This document shows positions 8,186 through 17,521 of a stretch of 64,000 nucleotides of DNA, piece by piece. Position numbers and translations under genes: made by a program. Source of the DNA: Aliagarivorans taiwanensis DSM 22990 (GTDB lineage Bacteria; Pseudomonadota; Gammaproteobacteria; Enterobacterales; Celerinatantimonadaceae); the NCBI RefSeq assembly GCF_000429505.1, contig NZ_AUBZ01000009.1, positions 1-64,000 of the forward strand, written 5' to 3'. The notes under the pieces are model-generated. The model was not told the DNA's origin, searched no databases, and saw nothing but the letters and a program-made list of their open reading frames with translations. How positions within the stretch are numbered: position 1 is the stretch's first letter; each line of letters opens with the position of its first letter.

Positions 8186-9217
8186 TCATTCGAGCGCCGT
8201 GGACTGGGCGTCGAGCTGACAGTTCGCAGTATTGTGTGAAATATGTCCCCATTGCTGAAACTGCCGTTGCGGGTCGACATATTGAACAGGCAAGGCCTTC
8301 ACCACCAGTAAGTATTCACCCCGCAGTTGCCGCTGGGCTAGACTCATCTCGCTGAATTCTTGCTCAGTGACCACCACTACGCTGGCAATCGATAGGCGTG
8401 GATCACGCCATTTAATCCGCGCATACGTACCTTGGCGATAATCGCTGTGGAAGTTGCCTACGGTGAGTACCACCAATGAATGCCGCTTGGCTTGCCTTAC
8501 CACCGATTCGGCCATGGTCTCGTCCCACACCAGCATGGCCTGAAAGTGACGCTCTTGGCTTTGATCGTTTGGCTCGCCGCCGTGATGGCCGTTGCCCAGC
8601 AAGCGGCTGCGATACGCTTCATCGTCCATGAAAAACTCGGAGGCCACCCACGTCCTCTGCTCATCGCTTAGCGTGTCTAAGTAATCGAGCCCATGTTGTC
8701 CTACACAGCGGGTCGCCAGTGTTGGTGCATTGGCCGCGATGACGGGCTGACGTTGAGCTTTAGCAAACTCCACCAAAGGGCGGTAGCTAGACGGGTAGTT
8801 GCCCCACGCGTCGGCCTCGCGACGAAACCACGCCTCACCTATCTCACCATTTAAATAGCTGTCGATACTGGCTTGATGGTTGCGGCTGAACTGCTCCATC
8901 GCCAATACCCAATCTGGCTGTGAGGCTGCCATCCCCACCAACAGCTGCATCTGTGCCAGATGAATCGCTGGGTGGCCGTGTAGCTCGCCCAAGATCACTA
9001 CCTGATGTTCGGATAACTCAGCGGCGGCCTGCTCTGTAGTTAACTGGCGTTGATCGGCAGTGCTATAGAGCCGGTATTGATAGTAATGAGCAAGCTCTGA
9101 TGCTGGTGGCTCTTTTGCCGGTGCGTCGGTGTGGGAGGCGGAGTTCGCGGGATCGGCTATCTGACTGCAGCCCAGGCAGAGGCCACAACTCAGGCTGAAG
9201 GCGAGCAAAGGTTTCAT
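8186..9217 (-). CDS. ChaN/DUF399-family iron-regulated lipoprotein
   Basis: 343 residues from the chosen ATG, which has AGGAG about 6 bases upstream and starts a lipoprotein signal peptide (MKPLLAFSLSCGLCLGC). The body is the ChaN-like domain: VVILGELHGHPAIH near residue 70, AMEQFSR, and a C-terminal TVGNFHSDY. In other bacteria ChaN binds haem as a dimer and is linked to iron acquisition; the reaction, if any, is not established. It is transcribed away from glyA, and no Fur box was identified by eye. The terminal segment beyond residue 300 is of unknown function. Confidence 0.8.
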   Translation of the reverse strand: MKPLLAFSLSCGLCLGCSQIADPANSASHTDAPAKEPPASELAHYYQYRLYSTADQRQLTTEQAAAELSEHQVVILGELHGHPAIHLAQMQLLVGMAASQPDWVLAMEQFSRNHQASIDSYLNGEIGEAWFRREADAWGNYPSSYRPLVEFAKAQRQPVIAANAPTLATRCVGQHGLDYLDTLSDEQRTWVASEFFMDDEAYRSRLLGNGHHGGEPNDQSQERHFQAMLVWDETMAESVVRQAKRHSLVVLTVGNFHSDYRQGTYARIKWRDPRLSIASVVVVTEQEFSEMSLAQRQLRGEYLLVVKALPVQYVDPQRQFQQWGHISHNTANCQLDAQSTALE

Positions 9218-9386
9218 TGAGGACTCCTGCAAAAAGTGCGCTGTTTAAGTCTAACGAATTCAAACCTTAGTCAGGCTTTTTTAGTTGCAACTTTATTTTC
9301 ACATTGGGGCTGAGTTATCTGGGTAACTGGGGTAGAATCCCTGCTTCATCACCCACCAACATGATTTACAGGTACAGGAGAGACTG

Positions 9387-10640
9387 ATGTTAAAGCGTGA
9401 TTTGAATATTGCCGATTACGATGCCGAACTATGGCAGGCGATGACCGATGAGACGGTTCGCCAAGAAGAACACATCGAGCTGATTGCTTCAGAGAACTAC
9501 ACCAGCCCACGAGTAATGGAAGCGCAGGGCTCTCTGCTGACCAATAAATACGCTGAAGGCTACCCGGGCAAACGCTACTACGGCGGTTGTGAGTATGTCG
9601 ATAAAGCGGAATTCCTGGCTATCGAGCGTGCTAAGCAGCTGTTCGGTGCCGACTATGCCAACGTGCAGCCACACTCTGGCTCGCAAGCTAACTCAGCCGT
9701 ATACATGGCACTACTGAATGCCGGAGATACCGTATTGGGTATGAGCCTGGCCCACGGTGGTCACCTGACCCACGGCGCCTCAGTGAGCTTCTCCGGTAAG
9801 ATCTACAACGCCGTTCAATACGGTATCGACCCAGAGACTGGTAAAGTAGATTACGCCGAGGTTGAGCGTCTGGCCCTTGAGCACAAGCCGAAGATGATCA
9901 TCGCTGGCTTCTCCGCTTACTCGGGTATTCTTGACTGGCAGGCCTTCCGTGATATCGCGGATAAAGTGGGTGCTTACCTGTTTGTCGATATGGCGCACAT
10001 TGCTGGCTTGGTGGCTGCTGGCCTGTATCCAAACCCAGTACCGGTGGCTGACGTGGTTACCACTACTACTCACAAAACCCTGGCGGGTCCTCGTGGTGGT
10101 TTGATCCTGGCTCGTGCAAACGAAGAGATCGAGAAGAAACTGAACTCTGCGGTATTCCCGGGCGGTCAGGGTGGCCCTCTGATGCACGTGATTGCAGCTA
10201 AAGCCGTGGCCTTTAAAGAAGCCATGGAGCCTGAGTTTAAAACCTACCAGCAAGCGGTAATCGATAACGCCAAAGCGATGGTAGCGGTAATGCAAGAGCG
10301 CGGTTACAAGATCGTCTCTAACGGCACCGACAACCACCTGTTCTTGGTCGACCTGATCGATAAAGACATCACTGGTAAAGATGCTGATGCCGCCCTTGGC
10401 CGTGCCAACATCACCGTGAACAAGAACTCGGTACCGAATGACCCGCGTTCACCGTTTGTGACCTCTGGTCTACGTATCGGTACGCCGGCGATCACTCGCC
10501 GTGGCCTAGACGTTGCAGCGGTTCAACAGCTGGCGTCGTGGATGTGTGATGTTCTGGACAATCTGGAAGATGACGCGACAATCGACCGTGTGAAACAGCA
10601 AGTTTTGGAACTGTGTAAACGCTACCCAGTTTACAAGTAA
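9387..10640 (+). CDS. glyA: Serine hydroxymethyltransferase
   Basis: 417 residues, full length. PLP enzyme that interconverts serine plus tetrahydrofolate with glycine plus 5,10-methylene-THF, the main source of cytosolic one-carbon units. The PLP lysine is Lys230 in [31 protein letters not shown] and SGLRIGTPA are family hallmarks. A strong Shine-Dalgarno (caggagag) precedes the ATG. It has its own terminator at 10683 and heads the conserved glyA-nrdR-rib region of Alteromonadales. Confidence 0.98.
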   Translation: MLKRDLNIADYDAELWQAMTDETVRQEEHIELIASENYTSPRVMEAQGSLLTNKYAEGYPGKRYYGGCEYVDKAEFLAIERAKQLFGADYANVQPHSGSQANSAVYMALLNAGDTVLGMSLAHGGHLTHGASVSFSGKIYNAVQYGIDPETGKVDYAEVERLALEHKPKMIIAGFSAYSGILDWQAFRDIADKVGAYLFVDMAHIAGLVAAGLYPNPVPVADVVTTTTHKTLAGPRGGLILARANEEIEKKLNSAVFPGGQGGPLMHVIAAKAVAFKEAMEPEFKTYQQAVIDNAKAMVAVMQERGYKIVSNGTDNHLFLVDLIDKDITGKDADAALGRANITVNKNSVPNDPRSPFVTSGLRIGTPAITRRGLDVAAVQQLASWMCDVLDNLEDDATIDRVKQQVLELCKRYPVYK

Positions 10641-10682
10641 AACCAGTTTGAAACTTTTCCGTCGGTAAGACGGTCTGAATAT

Positions 10683-10704
10683 AGGAGGCTATGCCTCCTT
10701 TTTT
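10683..10704 (+). terminator. Intrinsic terminator of glyA
   Basis: Stem aggaggc / gcctcct with a 3-base loop, followed by six T residues, 43 bp after the glyA stop. Confidence 0.9.
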
Positions 10705-10856
10705 AGTATTTGCAAAAGGAAGTGCGGTGTTGAAATAATCGTCAATACTGGCATCTAGATTGCTTGAGATCAAAGGATTGAATAACAGGTCAGTTAGACT
10801 CTGCGCAACGTCAAGGGCTTGGCGCGATCTGACCGACAACTCTGGTGGAGTGTGTA

Positions 10857-10940
10857 ATGAATCCTTTAAGTAATGCCAAGCGACTGCTGTTTATCCAGAT
10901 AATCGTCTGGGGCAGTGTGGCAGTTGTCGCCATCACCTAA
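10857..10940 (+). CDS. Putative membrane micropeptide (27 residues)
   Basis: ATG preceded by ggtggag (ending about 6 bases before the start) encodes a 27-residue peptide: a short basic N-terminus (MNPLSNAKR) followed by one hydrophobic helix (LLFIQIIVWGSVAVVAIT). It stands alone between the glyA terminator and a hairpin with T-run at 11027-11050, so it has the layout of a separate small transcription unit. Like the micropeptide at 6593 it contains an aliphatic run with a WG pair. Function unknown; conservation needs testing. Confidence 0.5.
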   Translation: MNPLSNAKRLLFIQIIVWGSVAVVAIT

Positions 10941-11026
10941 GCCAACTTGCCGCGCGGCTGTCTGTGTGCAGCTAGCGCAAGCGCTGCTAACGCAACCGCG
11001 GTCTGTGAACCATAGTAACGACAACT

Positions 11027-11050
11027 AGCTGCCGTAAAGCGGCGCTTTTT
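11027..11050 (+). terminator. Probable intrinsic terminator before nrdR
   Basis: Stem agc(t)gccg / cggcgct with a 5-base loop and one bulge, followed by five T residues. It would close the micro-gene unit at 10857-10940. Confidence 0.65.
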
Positions 11051-11141
11051 CTCCGTAATTTCTGATTTAGCAGCGGCGGAAGTTGTGTCGCCCCCCGCTA
11101 ACCAGCTAAAATTCCGACATATTCACTAGTGGGTACCCCTG

Positions 11142-11591
11142 ATGTATTGTCCTTTCTGTGCCGCACACGAAACCAAAGTAATCGATTCGCGATTGGTCGC
11201 TGATGGACATCAGATCCGTCGCCGTCGAGAGTGTCTGGAATGTCATGAGCGCTTTACCACCTTCGAGATTGCCGAGTTGGTGATGCCGCGGGTGATTAAA
11301 GGCAACGGTACCCGTGAGCCCTTCAACGAAGAGAAGATGCGCGCCGGGATGATGCGAGCGCTGGAGAAACGTCCGGTTAGCGTCGATGACGTCGAGCAGT
11401 GCGTCAACAAGATCAAGTCTGCGCTGCGGGCAACCGGTGAGCGCGAGGTGGAAACTGGCCTTATCGGTAATCTGGTGATGGAGCAGCTCAAGGCGCTGGA
11501 TAAAGTCGCTTACGTGCGCTTTGCCTCGGTATACCGCAGCTTCGAGGATATCCGAGAGTTTGGCGAAGAGATTGCCAAGCTGGAGAAGTAA
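11142..11591 (+). CDS. nrdR: Transcriptional repressor NrdR
   Basis: 149 residues. An N-terminal zinc ribbon (CPFC...CLEC, residues 3-34) binds NrdR boxes upstream of ribonucleotide reductase genes; an ATP-cone domain (about residues 49-139) senses ATP/dATP. The start MYCPFC is invariant in the family. The stop overlaps the ribD start (taATGg), so the two are coupled. nrdR beside ribD is a long-known conserved neighbourhood. Confidence 0.97.
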   Translation: MYCPFCAAHETKVIDSRLVADGHQIRRRRECLECHERFTTFEIAELVMPRVIKGNGTREPFNEEKMRAGMMRALEKRPVSVDDVEQCVNKIKSALRATGEREVETGLIGNLVMEQLKALDKVAYVRFASVYRSFEDIREFGEEIAKLEK

Positions 11592-12727
11592 TGGCCGAGT
11601 TTTCCGCCCAAGAATGTCGCTGGATGGCCCACGCCATCCAACTCGCTAAACGGGGTCGCTACACCACCGCGCCTAACCCCAATGTGGGCTGTGTGATTGT
11701 CCGTGATGGGCAGCTGCTAGGCGAGGGCTTCCACCGCAAGGCAGGCGAAGGCCATGCCGAGGTCAACGCCATCGCAGATGCCAAAGCCAAGGGCCATTCA
11801 CTGCAAGGCGCCACCTGTTACGTCACCCTTGAACCCTGTGCTCATCAAGGCCGAACCCCTTCTTGTGCGAGAACGCTCGCGGCTGAACAAGTGGCCGAGG
11901 TGGTGATGGCGATGGTTGACCCCAACCCGCTGGTGGCAGGGAAGGGTGTGGCGATTATGCAGGAAGCTGGAATTAAGGTGCGCAGCGGGCTTATGGCCGA
12001 TGCGGCCCGGGCCCTTAACCCCGGTTTTTTAAGTCGGGTAGAGCGAGCGCGTCCCCAAGTTAAGCTAAAGCTGGCCAGCTCCATCGATGGTCGAACTGCG
12101 TTGGCCAATGGCGAAAGCAAATGGATAACCGGCAACTTGGCGCGCCAAGATGTGCAGCGCGAGCGCGCTTGCAGCCATGCGATTCTTTCTACCGCTGCTA
12201 CAGTGATTCGCGATGACGCTTCGCTCAACGTCAGACATGGCGAGCTGGGCTCTTTGCGCGAGCGCTACCCCGAGCAGGCGCTGCGTCAGCCGGTTCGGGT
12301 GATCATCGACCGTCAGGGGCGACTAGCGCAGGCGGGAAGTGAACTTAAGTTGTTCCACAGCCCCGGTGAGGTATGGGTACTAAGCTATGCTGAGCAGGCG
12401 CTGCCCGCTGAGATGAGCGCCAAGGTTAAGCAACTGATCGTCCCGGCCGGGGACAACTGGCTTTTGCGGGCGATGCAGCTACTGAGCAAGAATGAGATTA
12501 ACGACTTGTGGGTGGAAGCAGGCGCAGGCCTGGCGGCCGCGCTGTTAGATGCCGAGCTGGTGGATCAGCTGATTAGCTACCAAGCGGGTGTATTGATGGG
12601 GCAAGATGCCCTGCCGCTGTTTGCCCTGCAGGGGTACACCGAGATGGCCAAACTGAGCCGCTGGCAGCTTTGCGAGCAACGGGTGGTCGGCCCGGATATC
12701 AAGACCATCTGGCAGCAACGCAACTAG
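11591..12727 (+). CDS. ribD: Bifunctional riboflavin deaminase/reductase RibD
   Basis: 378 residues. The N-terminal cytidine-deaminase-fold domain (residues 1-145) has the zinc motif HAEVNAI and PCAHQGRTPSC and deaminates the pyrimidine from the GTP cyclohydrolase II step. The C-terminal DHFR-like domain (KLKLASSIDGRTAL, residues 155 onward) reduces the ribose side chain with NADPH. It is second in an nrdR-ribD-ribE-ribBX unit and provides the precursor for ribH. Confidence 0.97.
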   Translation: MAEFSAQECRWMAHAIQLAKRGRYTTAPNPNVGCVIVRDGQLLGEGFHRKAGEGHAEVNAIADAKAKGHSLQGATCYVTLEPCAHQGRTPSCARTLAAEQVAEVVMAMVDPNPLVAGKGVAIMQEAGIKVRSGLMADAARALNPGFLSRVERARPQVKLKLASSIDGRTALANGESKWITGNLARQDVQRERACSHAILSTAATVIRDDASLNVRHGELGSLRERYPEQALRQPVRVIIDRQGRLAQAGSELKLFHSPGEVWVLSYAEQALPAEMSAKVKQLIVPAGDNWLLRAMQLLSKNEINDLWVEAGAGLAAALLDAELVDQLISYQAGVLMGQDALPLFALQGYTEMAKLSRWQLCEQRVVGPDIKTIWQQRN

Positions 12728-12804
12728 CTTATTAGGCCCTTAGCCAAATGCATGCCTGCTTATTAAAGTGGGTTTAACCGAACAGAGTATTAGAGCAACG
12801 CGAC

Positions 12805-13467
12805 ATGTTTACCGGAATTATTGAGGCCTGTGGCCAGATCAGCGAGATGCGTCGGGTGGGCGGAGATATCGCCCTGTCGATCAGCTGCCCTGAGCTGGAT
12901 ATGGGCGATGTCAGACTCGGCGACAGTATCGCTGTGAACGGCGTATGTCTGACTGTGGTCCGCTTCGATGCCGACAGCTTTGTGGCTGACGTGTCCCACG
13001 AGACCATCGCGCAAAGTGCCCTGTCCAAACTCAAGGTGGGCGGTAAGGTCAATCTGGAGAAGGCGATGCTGGCCAGCTCGCGTTTCGGCGGCCATATCGT
13101 TAGCGGTCACGTGGACGGCGTGGCAACCGTGGCGCGCATCGAAAAACAAGCGCGCGCCATCGACTTGTGGATTAAGCCGCCGGCCGAGCTGCAGCGCTAT
13201 ATTGCCCACAAGGGCTCGATCACGGTGGATGGTATCAGCCTGACCGTGAACCAGTTAGACGGCGAGTTGTTCCGGCTAACCATTATTCCGCACAGCGCGG
13301 AGCAAACTACCATCGTCCAGTGGCGTCAAGGTGACCCGGTGAATATCGAGGTTGACGTATTGGCGCGCTATCTGGAGCGTTTGATGCAGTTTCCTGCGCA
13401 GCCCGATGCACCGGCCAGCGGCGGCATCGATAAACAGTTTTTAGCTCAACACGGCTTCTTTAGATAA
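12805..13467 (+). CDS. ribE: Riboflavin synthase, alpha subunit
   Basis: 220 residues. Starts with the canonical MFTGIIEA and consists of two tandem lumazine-binding barrels (about 1-97 and 98-200). It dismutates two 6,7-dimethyl-8-ribityllumazine molecules to riboflavin and a pyrimidine. GHVDGVA marks the start of the second barrel. It lies 77 bp after ribD and 24 bp before ribBX in the same direction. Also called ribC in some organisms. Confidence 0.96.
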   Translation: MFTGIIEACGQISEMRRVGGDIALSISCPELDMGDVRLGDSIAVNGVCLTVVRFDADSFVADVSHETIAQSALSKLKVGGKVNLEKAMLASSRFGGHIVSGHVDGVATVARIEKQARAIDLWIKPPAELQRYIAHKGSITVDGISLTVNQLDGELFRLTIIPHSAEQTTIVQWRQGDPVNIEVDVLARYLERLMQFPAQPDAPASGGIDKQFLAQHGFFR

Positions 13468-13491
13468 ATCAGCCTACAACACAGGTGAACT

Positions 13492-14610
13492 ATGGCGCTT
13501 AGTAGCATAGAAGAGATTATTGAGGACATCCGCCAAGGTAAAATGGTGGTGTTAATGGACGACGAAGATCGCGAGAATGAAGGCGATCTGATTATGGCCG
13601 CGGATCTGGTCACGCCGGAGGCGATCAACTTTATGGCCACCTACGGCCGTGGTCTGATCTGCATGCCGATGACTCAGGCGCGTTGTGAGCAGCTCAAGCT
13701 ACCGCTGATGGTAGAAAAGAACACCGAGCAGTTCCAGACCAGCTTTACCGTCTCGATTGAAGCGTCCACCGGGGTGACCACCGGTATCTCGGCGGCCGAC
13801 CGTGCACGCACCGTACAGGTCGCCGCTTCGGTGAATGCCAAGCCGGCTGATATCGTGATGCCTGGCCATATCTTCCCATTGATGGCTAAAGAAGGCGGGG
13901 TATTGAACCGAGCTGGCCACACCGAAGCGGGTGTCGATTTAGCGCGGCTTGCTGGTCGCGAGCCTTGCGGGGTGATTGTTGAGATCCTCAACCCCGATGG
14001 CACCATGGCCCGTCGCCCAGATCTGGAAAAGTTCTGCGCCGAGCACGGCCTGAAGATGGGCACCATTGCCGATCTGATTGAGTACCGTAATCTGCACGAA
14101 ACCACCATTGAGCGGGTTGCAGAGTGTCAGATGCCCACTCGCCATGGCGATTTCAAGCTGATCACCTACCGCGACACCATCGACAACAAGGTGCATTTCG
14201 TGATGCAGGCTGGCGAGGTACAAGCTGACCAAGCCACCGCCGTGCGGGTACATCTACACAACCCGTTTAGCGACCTGCTGGGCAGTGACCGCCTTGGCAA
14301 GATGAGCTGGCCGCTGGACCAAGCGCTGAAAAAGATCGCCGAGGAGAAGGGCGTACTGGTGCTACTGAGCACCGATGACAGCGCCGATGCGCTGATCGAG
14401 CAGGTTAAAGCCTTTGCCCGGGCAGACCGTGGCGACACCATCAAGGCCAAAGGCGCCGAGCCGGTCTCGCGTACCGTCGGTGTAGGCTCGCAGATTCTCG
14501 CCGACTTGGGCGTGGGCAAGATGCGCCTGCTTAGCTCACCCAAGCGCTACCATGCGCTATCAGGCTTTGGTCTGGAAGTGGTCGAATACATCGATTGCGA
14601 TGGCTGCTAA
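13492..14610 (+). CDS. ribB: 3,4-dihydroxy-2-butanone-4-phosphate synthase with degenerate GTP cyclohydrolase II domain (RibBX-type)
   Basis: 372 residues. Residues 1-205 are a complete RibB domain ([11 protein letters not shown] acidic loop, [12 protein letters not shown]) converting ribulose 5-phosphate to the four-carbon unit. Residues 206-370 align with GTP cyclohydrolase II, but the zinc-binding pattern (Cys-x10-Cys-x-Cys in active enzymes) is absent: after VRVH comes [19 protein letters not shown] with no cysteine. This matches the known proteobacterial RibBX variant with an inactive RibA-like half, so a separate ribA should exist elsewhere. Only 24 bp separate it from ribE, leaving no room for an FMN riboswitch. 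Confidence 0.93.
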   Translation: MALSSIEEIIEDIRQGKMVVLMDDEDRENEGDLIMAADLVTPEAINFMATYGRGLICMPMTQARCEQLKLPLMVEKNTEQFQTSFTVSIEASTGVTTGISAADRARTVQVAASVNAKPADIVMPGHIFPLMAKEGGVLNRAGHTEAGVDLARLAGREPCGVIVEILNPDGTMARRPDLEKFCAEHGLKMGTIADLIEYRNLHETTIERVAECQMPTRHGDFKLITYRDTIDNKVHFVMQAGEVQADQATAVRVHLHNPFSDLLGSDRLGKMSWPLDQALKKIAEEKGVLVLLSTDDSADALIEQVKAFARADRGDTIKAKGAEPVSRTVGVGSQILADLGVGKMRLLSSPKRYHALSGFGLEVVEYIDCDGC

Positions 14611-14636
14611 GCAGCCACTAACAGAAACTCAACCAT

Positions 14637-14669
14637 CGCGCCAAGCTTGTGATAGAATGGCGCGTTTTT
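14637..14669 (+). terminator. Probable intrinsic terminator between ribBX and ribH
   Basis: Stem cgcgcca / tggcgcg with a 14-base loop followed by ttttt. A possible -10 element (tagaat) overlaps its loop, so ribH may start a second transcription unit. Confidence 0.65.
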
Positions 14670-14723
14670 ATCGAATAACTAGTATTAGTGCGTAACTAAG
14701 CGAATAAGATAACAGAGCAGAAT

Positions 14724-15194
14724 ATGAAGGTAATCGAAGCTAGTCTTGCGGCCCCCCATGCGAAGGTCGCCATTGTAATCGCCCGTTTCAACAGCTTTAT
14801 CAACGAAAGCCTGCTGTCTGGTGCGGTTGACACCCTGACTCGTCAAGGTTCAGTCAGCGAAGATAACATCACCGTTGTTCGCGTACCGGGCGCGGTAGAG
14901 ATCCCACTAGCCGCCAAGCGTTTGGCTGCCAGCGGTAACTACGATGCCATTATCACTCTGGGAACCGTTATCCGTGGTGGTACTTACCACTTCGAGATCG
15001 TATCTAACGAATGTCACAAAGGCCTGGCGCAAGTAATGATGGAGTACAACGTGCCAATTACCTTTGGTGTATTGACCACCGAGTCTATCGAGCAAGCCAT
15101 TGAGCGTGCCGGCACCAAGATGGGTAACAAGGGTACGGAAGCTGCACTGAGTGCCTTGGAGATGATCAATCTCGTACCACAGCTTGACGCCTAA
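14724..15194 (+). CDS. ribH: 6,7-dimethyl-8-ribityllumazine synthase
   Basis: 156 residues. Condenses the RibD product with dihydroxybutanone phosphate; assembles as an icosahedral or smaller shell. Motifs [17 protein letters not shown] and [12 protein letters not shown] (with the catalytic His) are all present. It is 14 bp from nusB and shares its transcript. Confidence 0.97.
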   Translation: MKVIEASLAAPHAKVAIVIARFNSFINESLLSGAVDTLTRQGSVSEDNITVVRVPGAVEIPLAAKRLAASGNYDAIITLGTVIRGGTYHFEIVSNECHKGLAQVMMEYNVPITFGVLTTESIEQAIERAGTKMGNKGTEAALSALEMINLVPQLDA

Positions 15195-15208
15195 TTGAGG
15201 AGACTCCA

Positions 15209-15634
15209 GTGAAACCAGCTGAGCGCCGCAAGGCCCGTCAATTTGCTACTCAGGCGATCTATCAGTGGCAGATGACCAACGACAATATCGCCAACATTGA
15301 ACACCAGTTCATGACCGATCACGACATGAGCAAGGCCGACGTGCCTTACTTTTCATTGCTGATCGCCGGTGTGGCTGCCAATGCCAACAAACTCGACCAG
15401 GCGATGGCATCATCGCTGTCTCGTAAGCTTGAAGAGCTGGACATGGTTGAGCACGCTATCCTGCGTATCGGCATGTATGAGCTGCTGATGGTTGATGGCA
15501 TTCCACCGAAAGTGGTAATCAACGAAGCCATCGAACTGGCTAAGTCGTTTGCTGCAGAAGACAGCCATAAGTTCATTAACGGCGTGATGGACAAGGTTCT
15601 GCGCCTGCAAGATCTTAAGTCAAAACCAAACTAA
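15209..15634 (+). CDS. nusB: Transcription antitermination factor NusB
   Basis: 141 residues, GTG start with strong gaggag ribosome site. All-helical NusB fold starting [19 protein letters not shown], with an Arg-rich RNA-binding N-terminus. With NusE/S10 it binds boxA in rRNA operons. It has the standard position between ribH and thiL. Confidence 0.97.
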   Translation: MKPAERRKARQFATQAIYQWQMTNDNIANIEHQFMTDHDMSKADVPYFSLLIAGVAANANKLDQAMASSLSRKLEELDMVEHAILRIGMYELLMVDGIPPKVVINEAIELAKSFAAEDSHKFINGVMDKVLRLQDLKSKPN

Positions 15635-15635
15635 T

Positions 15636-16613
15636 ATGAGCAGCGTCCCCCTCGATGAGTTCTCGCTCATCGAACGCTTCTTTACCCGTGAAGAGCAACG
15701 CGCCGATATCGCCCTCGGTATTGGCGATGACGCGGCGCTGCTAACACCACCAGATAACCATCATCTGGTGGTGTCCACCGACACCTTGGTGGAAGGCATC
15801 CATTTTCTCCCCGATATTCCTGCCCACGCCCTTGGACACAAGTCTTTGGCGGTTAACCTCAGCGATCTCGCCGCGATGGGCGCAGAGCCGCGATGGGTGA
15901 CACTGGCCTTGACCTTGCCCGAAGTGGACGAGCAGTGGCTGAGCGAGTTCAGCCGTGGCTTCTTTGAGCTGGCCGAGTTCTACAACGTCAGCTTGGTAGG
16001 CGGTGACACTACCCGCGGGCCGCTGAGCATCACGGTGACTGTACATGGCGTGGTACCGCTGGGTAAGGCGCTGACCCGCCATGGCGCAGCGGCTGGCGAT
16101 GGCATCTACGTGACCGGCACGCTGGGCGACTCGGCACTGGGGCTTGCAGCCTTGCAGCAGCGGCTATCGCTGAGCGAAAGTGCTCGGGATCAGCTGATTG
16201 AGCGCCACTACTACCCTCAGCCTCGGGTATTGGCCAGTTATGGTCTGCGCGATGTGGCCAGTGCCACCATCGATATCTCCGATGGCCTGCTGGGCGATCT
16301 GGGTCATATCCTCAAGCGCAGTAACTGCAGTGCCAATCTGGAGCTGGAGCGCTTGCCGCTCTCTGACTTGATGCGTGAACTGGTTTCGGAAGAACAGGCG
16401 ATTCATTTCGCACTGACCGGTGGTGAAGACTACGAGCTGTGTTTTACCGTACCGGAAGCCAACCGCGGGCAGATCGAAACCGCCTTGTCGTTTAGCGGCG
16501 TTCCGTACCACTGCATTGGTACGGTGGGAGTGGGCAGTGGAGAAGTGAACCTGCAACTGAACAACAAGCGCTATCAGTTAGAGACGAGCAGCTGGAACCA
16601 TTTCGAGTCCTGA
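15636..16613 (+). CDS. thiL: Thiamine-monophosphate kinase
   Basis: 325 residues. Phosphorylates thiamine monophosphate to the active diphosphate with ATP. The AIR-synthase-like fold is shown by EFSLIERF, GIGDDAALL, STDTLVEGIHF, VGGDTTRGP and DISDGLLGDLGH, all metal- or nucleotide-binding segments. It begins one base after the nusB stop, so translation is probably coupled. Confidence 0.97.
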   Translation: MSSVPLDEFSLIERFFTREEQRADIALGIGDDAALLTPPDNHHLVVSTDTLVEGIHFLPDIPAHALGHKSLAVNLSDLAAMGAEPRWVTLALTLPEVDEQWLSEFSRGFFELAEFYNVSLVGGDTTRGPLSITVTVHGVVPLGKALTRHGAAAGDGIYVTGTLGDSALGLAALQQRLSLSESARDQLIERHYYPQPRVLASYGLRDVASATIDISDGLLGDLGHILKRSNCSANLELERLPLSDLMRELVSEEQAIHFALTGGEDYELCFTVPEANRGQIETALSFSGVPYHCIGTVGVGSGEVNLQLNNKRYQLETSSWNHFES

Positions 16614-16656
16614 TTGCGAATTTGCGCTAAGACCCCTAATTCGAGTGAAGAGTACT

Positions 16657-17148
16657 ATGTCAGAGAGCCCTCGCGCCGCCCTAAAAGCCCTTAACCTAAG
16701 CAACCTTTGGCACCTTAGTGCCGTGGGTTTTGGCAGCGGCTTAGCGCCCAAGGCCCCCGGCACTTTTGGTACCGTAGCGGCCATTCTGCCTTATTTCCTG
16801 ATTGCACAGCTAAGTACCCCTTGGTACTTGTTGGTGCTGGCGCTGACTACCTGGTTTGGCATCGTCTGCTGTCAAAAAGCCACCGATGCCATGGGAGTAC
16901 ACGATCATGGTGCCATTGTGTGGGATGAGTTCGTCGGCTTTTGGATCACCATGCTGTGGGTGCCCTTTAGTTGGACTAATTTGCTGCTGGGCTTTGTGCT
17001 ATTCCGCTTTTTTGACGTACTCAAGCCGTGGCCAATCAAGGCTATCGACAAGAAAGTGGATGGCGGCTTAGGCATTATGCTCGACGACCTGTTGGCGGGG
17101 GTATTTGCCTGCGCCAGCTTGCATTTAATTCTGCACCTTCTGGGCTGA
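16657..17148 (+). CDS. pgpA: Phosphatidylglycerophosphatase A
   Basis: 163 residues from ATG 16657, which has aagag about 6 bases upstream; a GTG 12 bases earlier is possible. Inner-membrane phosphatase that makes phosphatidylglycerol. GFGSGLAPKAPGTFG is the signature N-terminal segment, followed by DHGAIVWDEFVGF and FRFFDVLKPWPI, with about four membrane segments. It ends the nusB-thiL-pgpA unit; an 11-bp perfect stem (aagctcagcat/atgctgagctt, 17179-17211) without a T-run follows. Confidence 0.95.
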   Translation: MSESPRAALKALNLSNLWHLSAVGFGSGLAPKAPGTFGTVAAILPYFLIAQLSTPWYLLVLALTTWFGIVCCQKATDAMGVHDHGAIVWDEFVGFWITMLWVPFSWTNLLLGFVLFRFFDVLKPWPIKAIDKKVDGGLGIMLDDLLAGVFACASLHLILHLLG

Positions 17149-17234
17149 TTCCGGCCCGACCAGACAATCCTACCTGACAAGCTCAGCATTCCCCCAAATC
17201 ATGCTGAGCTTATGCCATTCTATTTGCCATACAA

Positions 17235-17273
17235 AATGAATAGTTATATGAAAAATATGAATTCACTTTCATA
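17235..17273. promoter_or_regulatory. Two tandem ARG-box-like ArgR sites upstream of dppA
   Basis: TGAAT-agtt-ATATG (17237-17250) and TGAAT-tcac-TTTCA (17258-17271) each resemble half or full ARG boxes (TGAAT-N4-ATTCA), and their starts are 21 bp apart, the usual phasing of paired ARG boxes. The second is also part of a perfect 10-bp inverted repeat (17252-17277). A weaker third match (TGAAT-aaat-ATTGC) lies at 17386-17399. The 17149-17521 gap holds no gene. Assignment to ArgR is by eye only. Confidence 0.45.
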
Positions 17274-17521
17274 TTTTATCTCCTCAAAGCTACGGTCATT
17301 AGCTTAAAGCTGCAGAGAAGCTAGACATTTTCAGTTAAAAATACTAATTTAACCCTCGCAGTAGCGTATCCTGCTAAGCGGTATTTGAATAAATATTGCT
17401 ATCGATCAAGGCTTTGATCTCGGGCTTTCGCTTAGCAAGTAGTGCACGGAACACGCAAACTACAACATATGGAATGCGATAGATAATCGCATACGACACG
17501 ATGTCATTACGGAGAAACACA

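Noticed and set aside
9780..10337. Long antisense open frame opposite glyA
   Set aside because: It is a shadow of a highly expressed gene with strong codon bias; no ribosome site or domain.
12728..12804. FMN riboswitch before the riboflavin genes
   Set aside because: The gaps before ribE and ribBX are too short and show no RFN-type conserved blocks.
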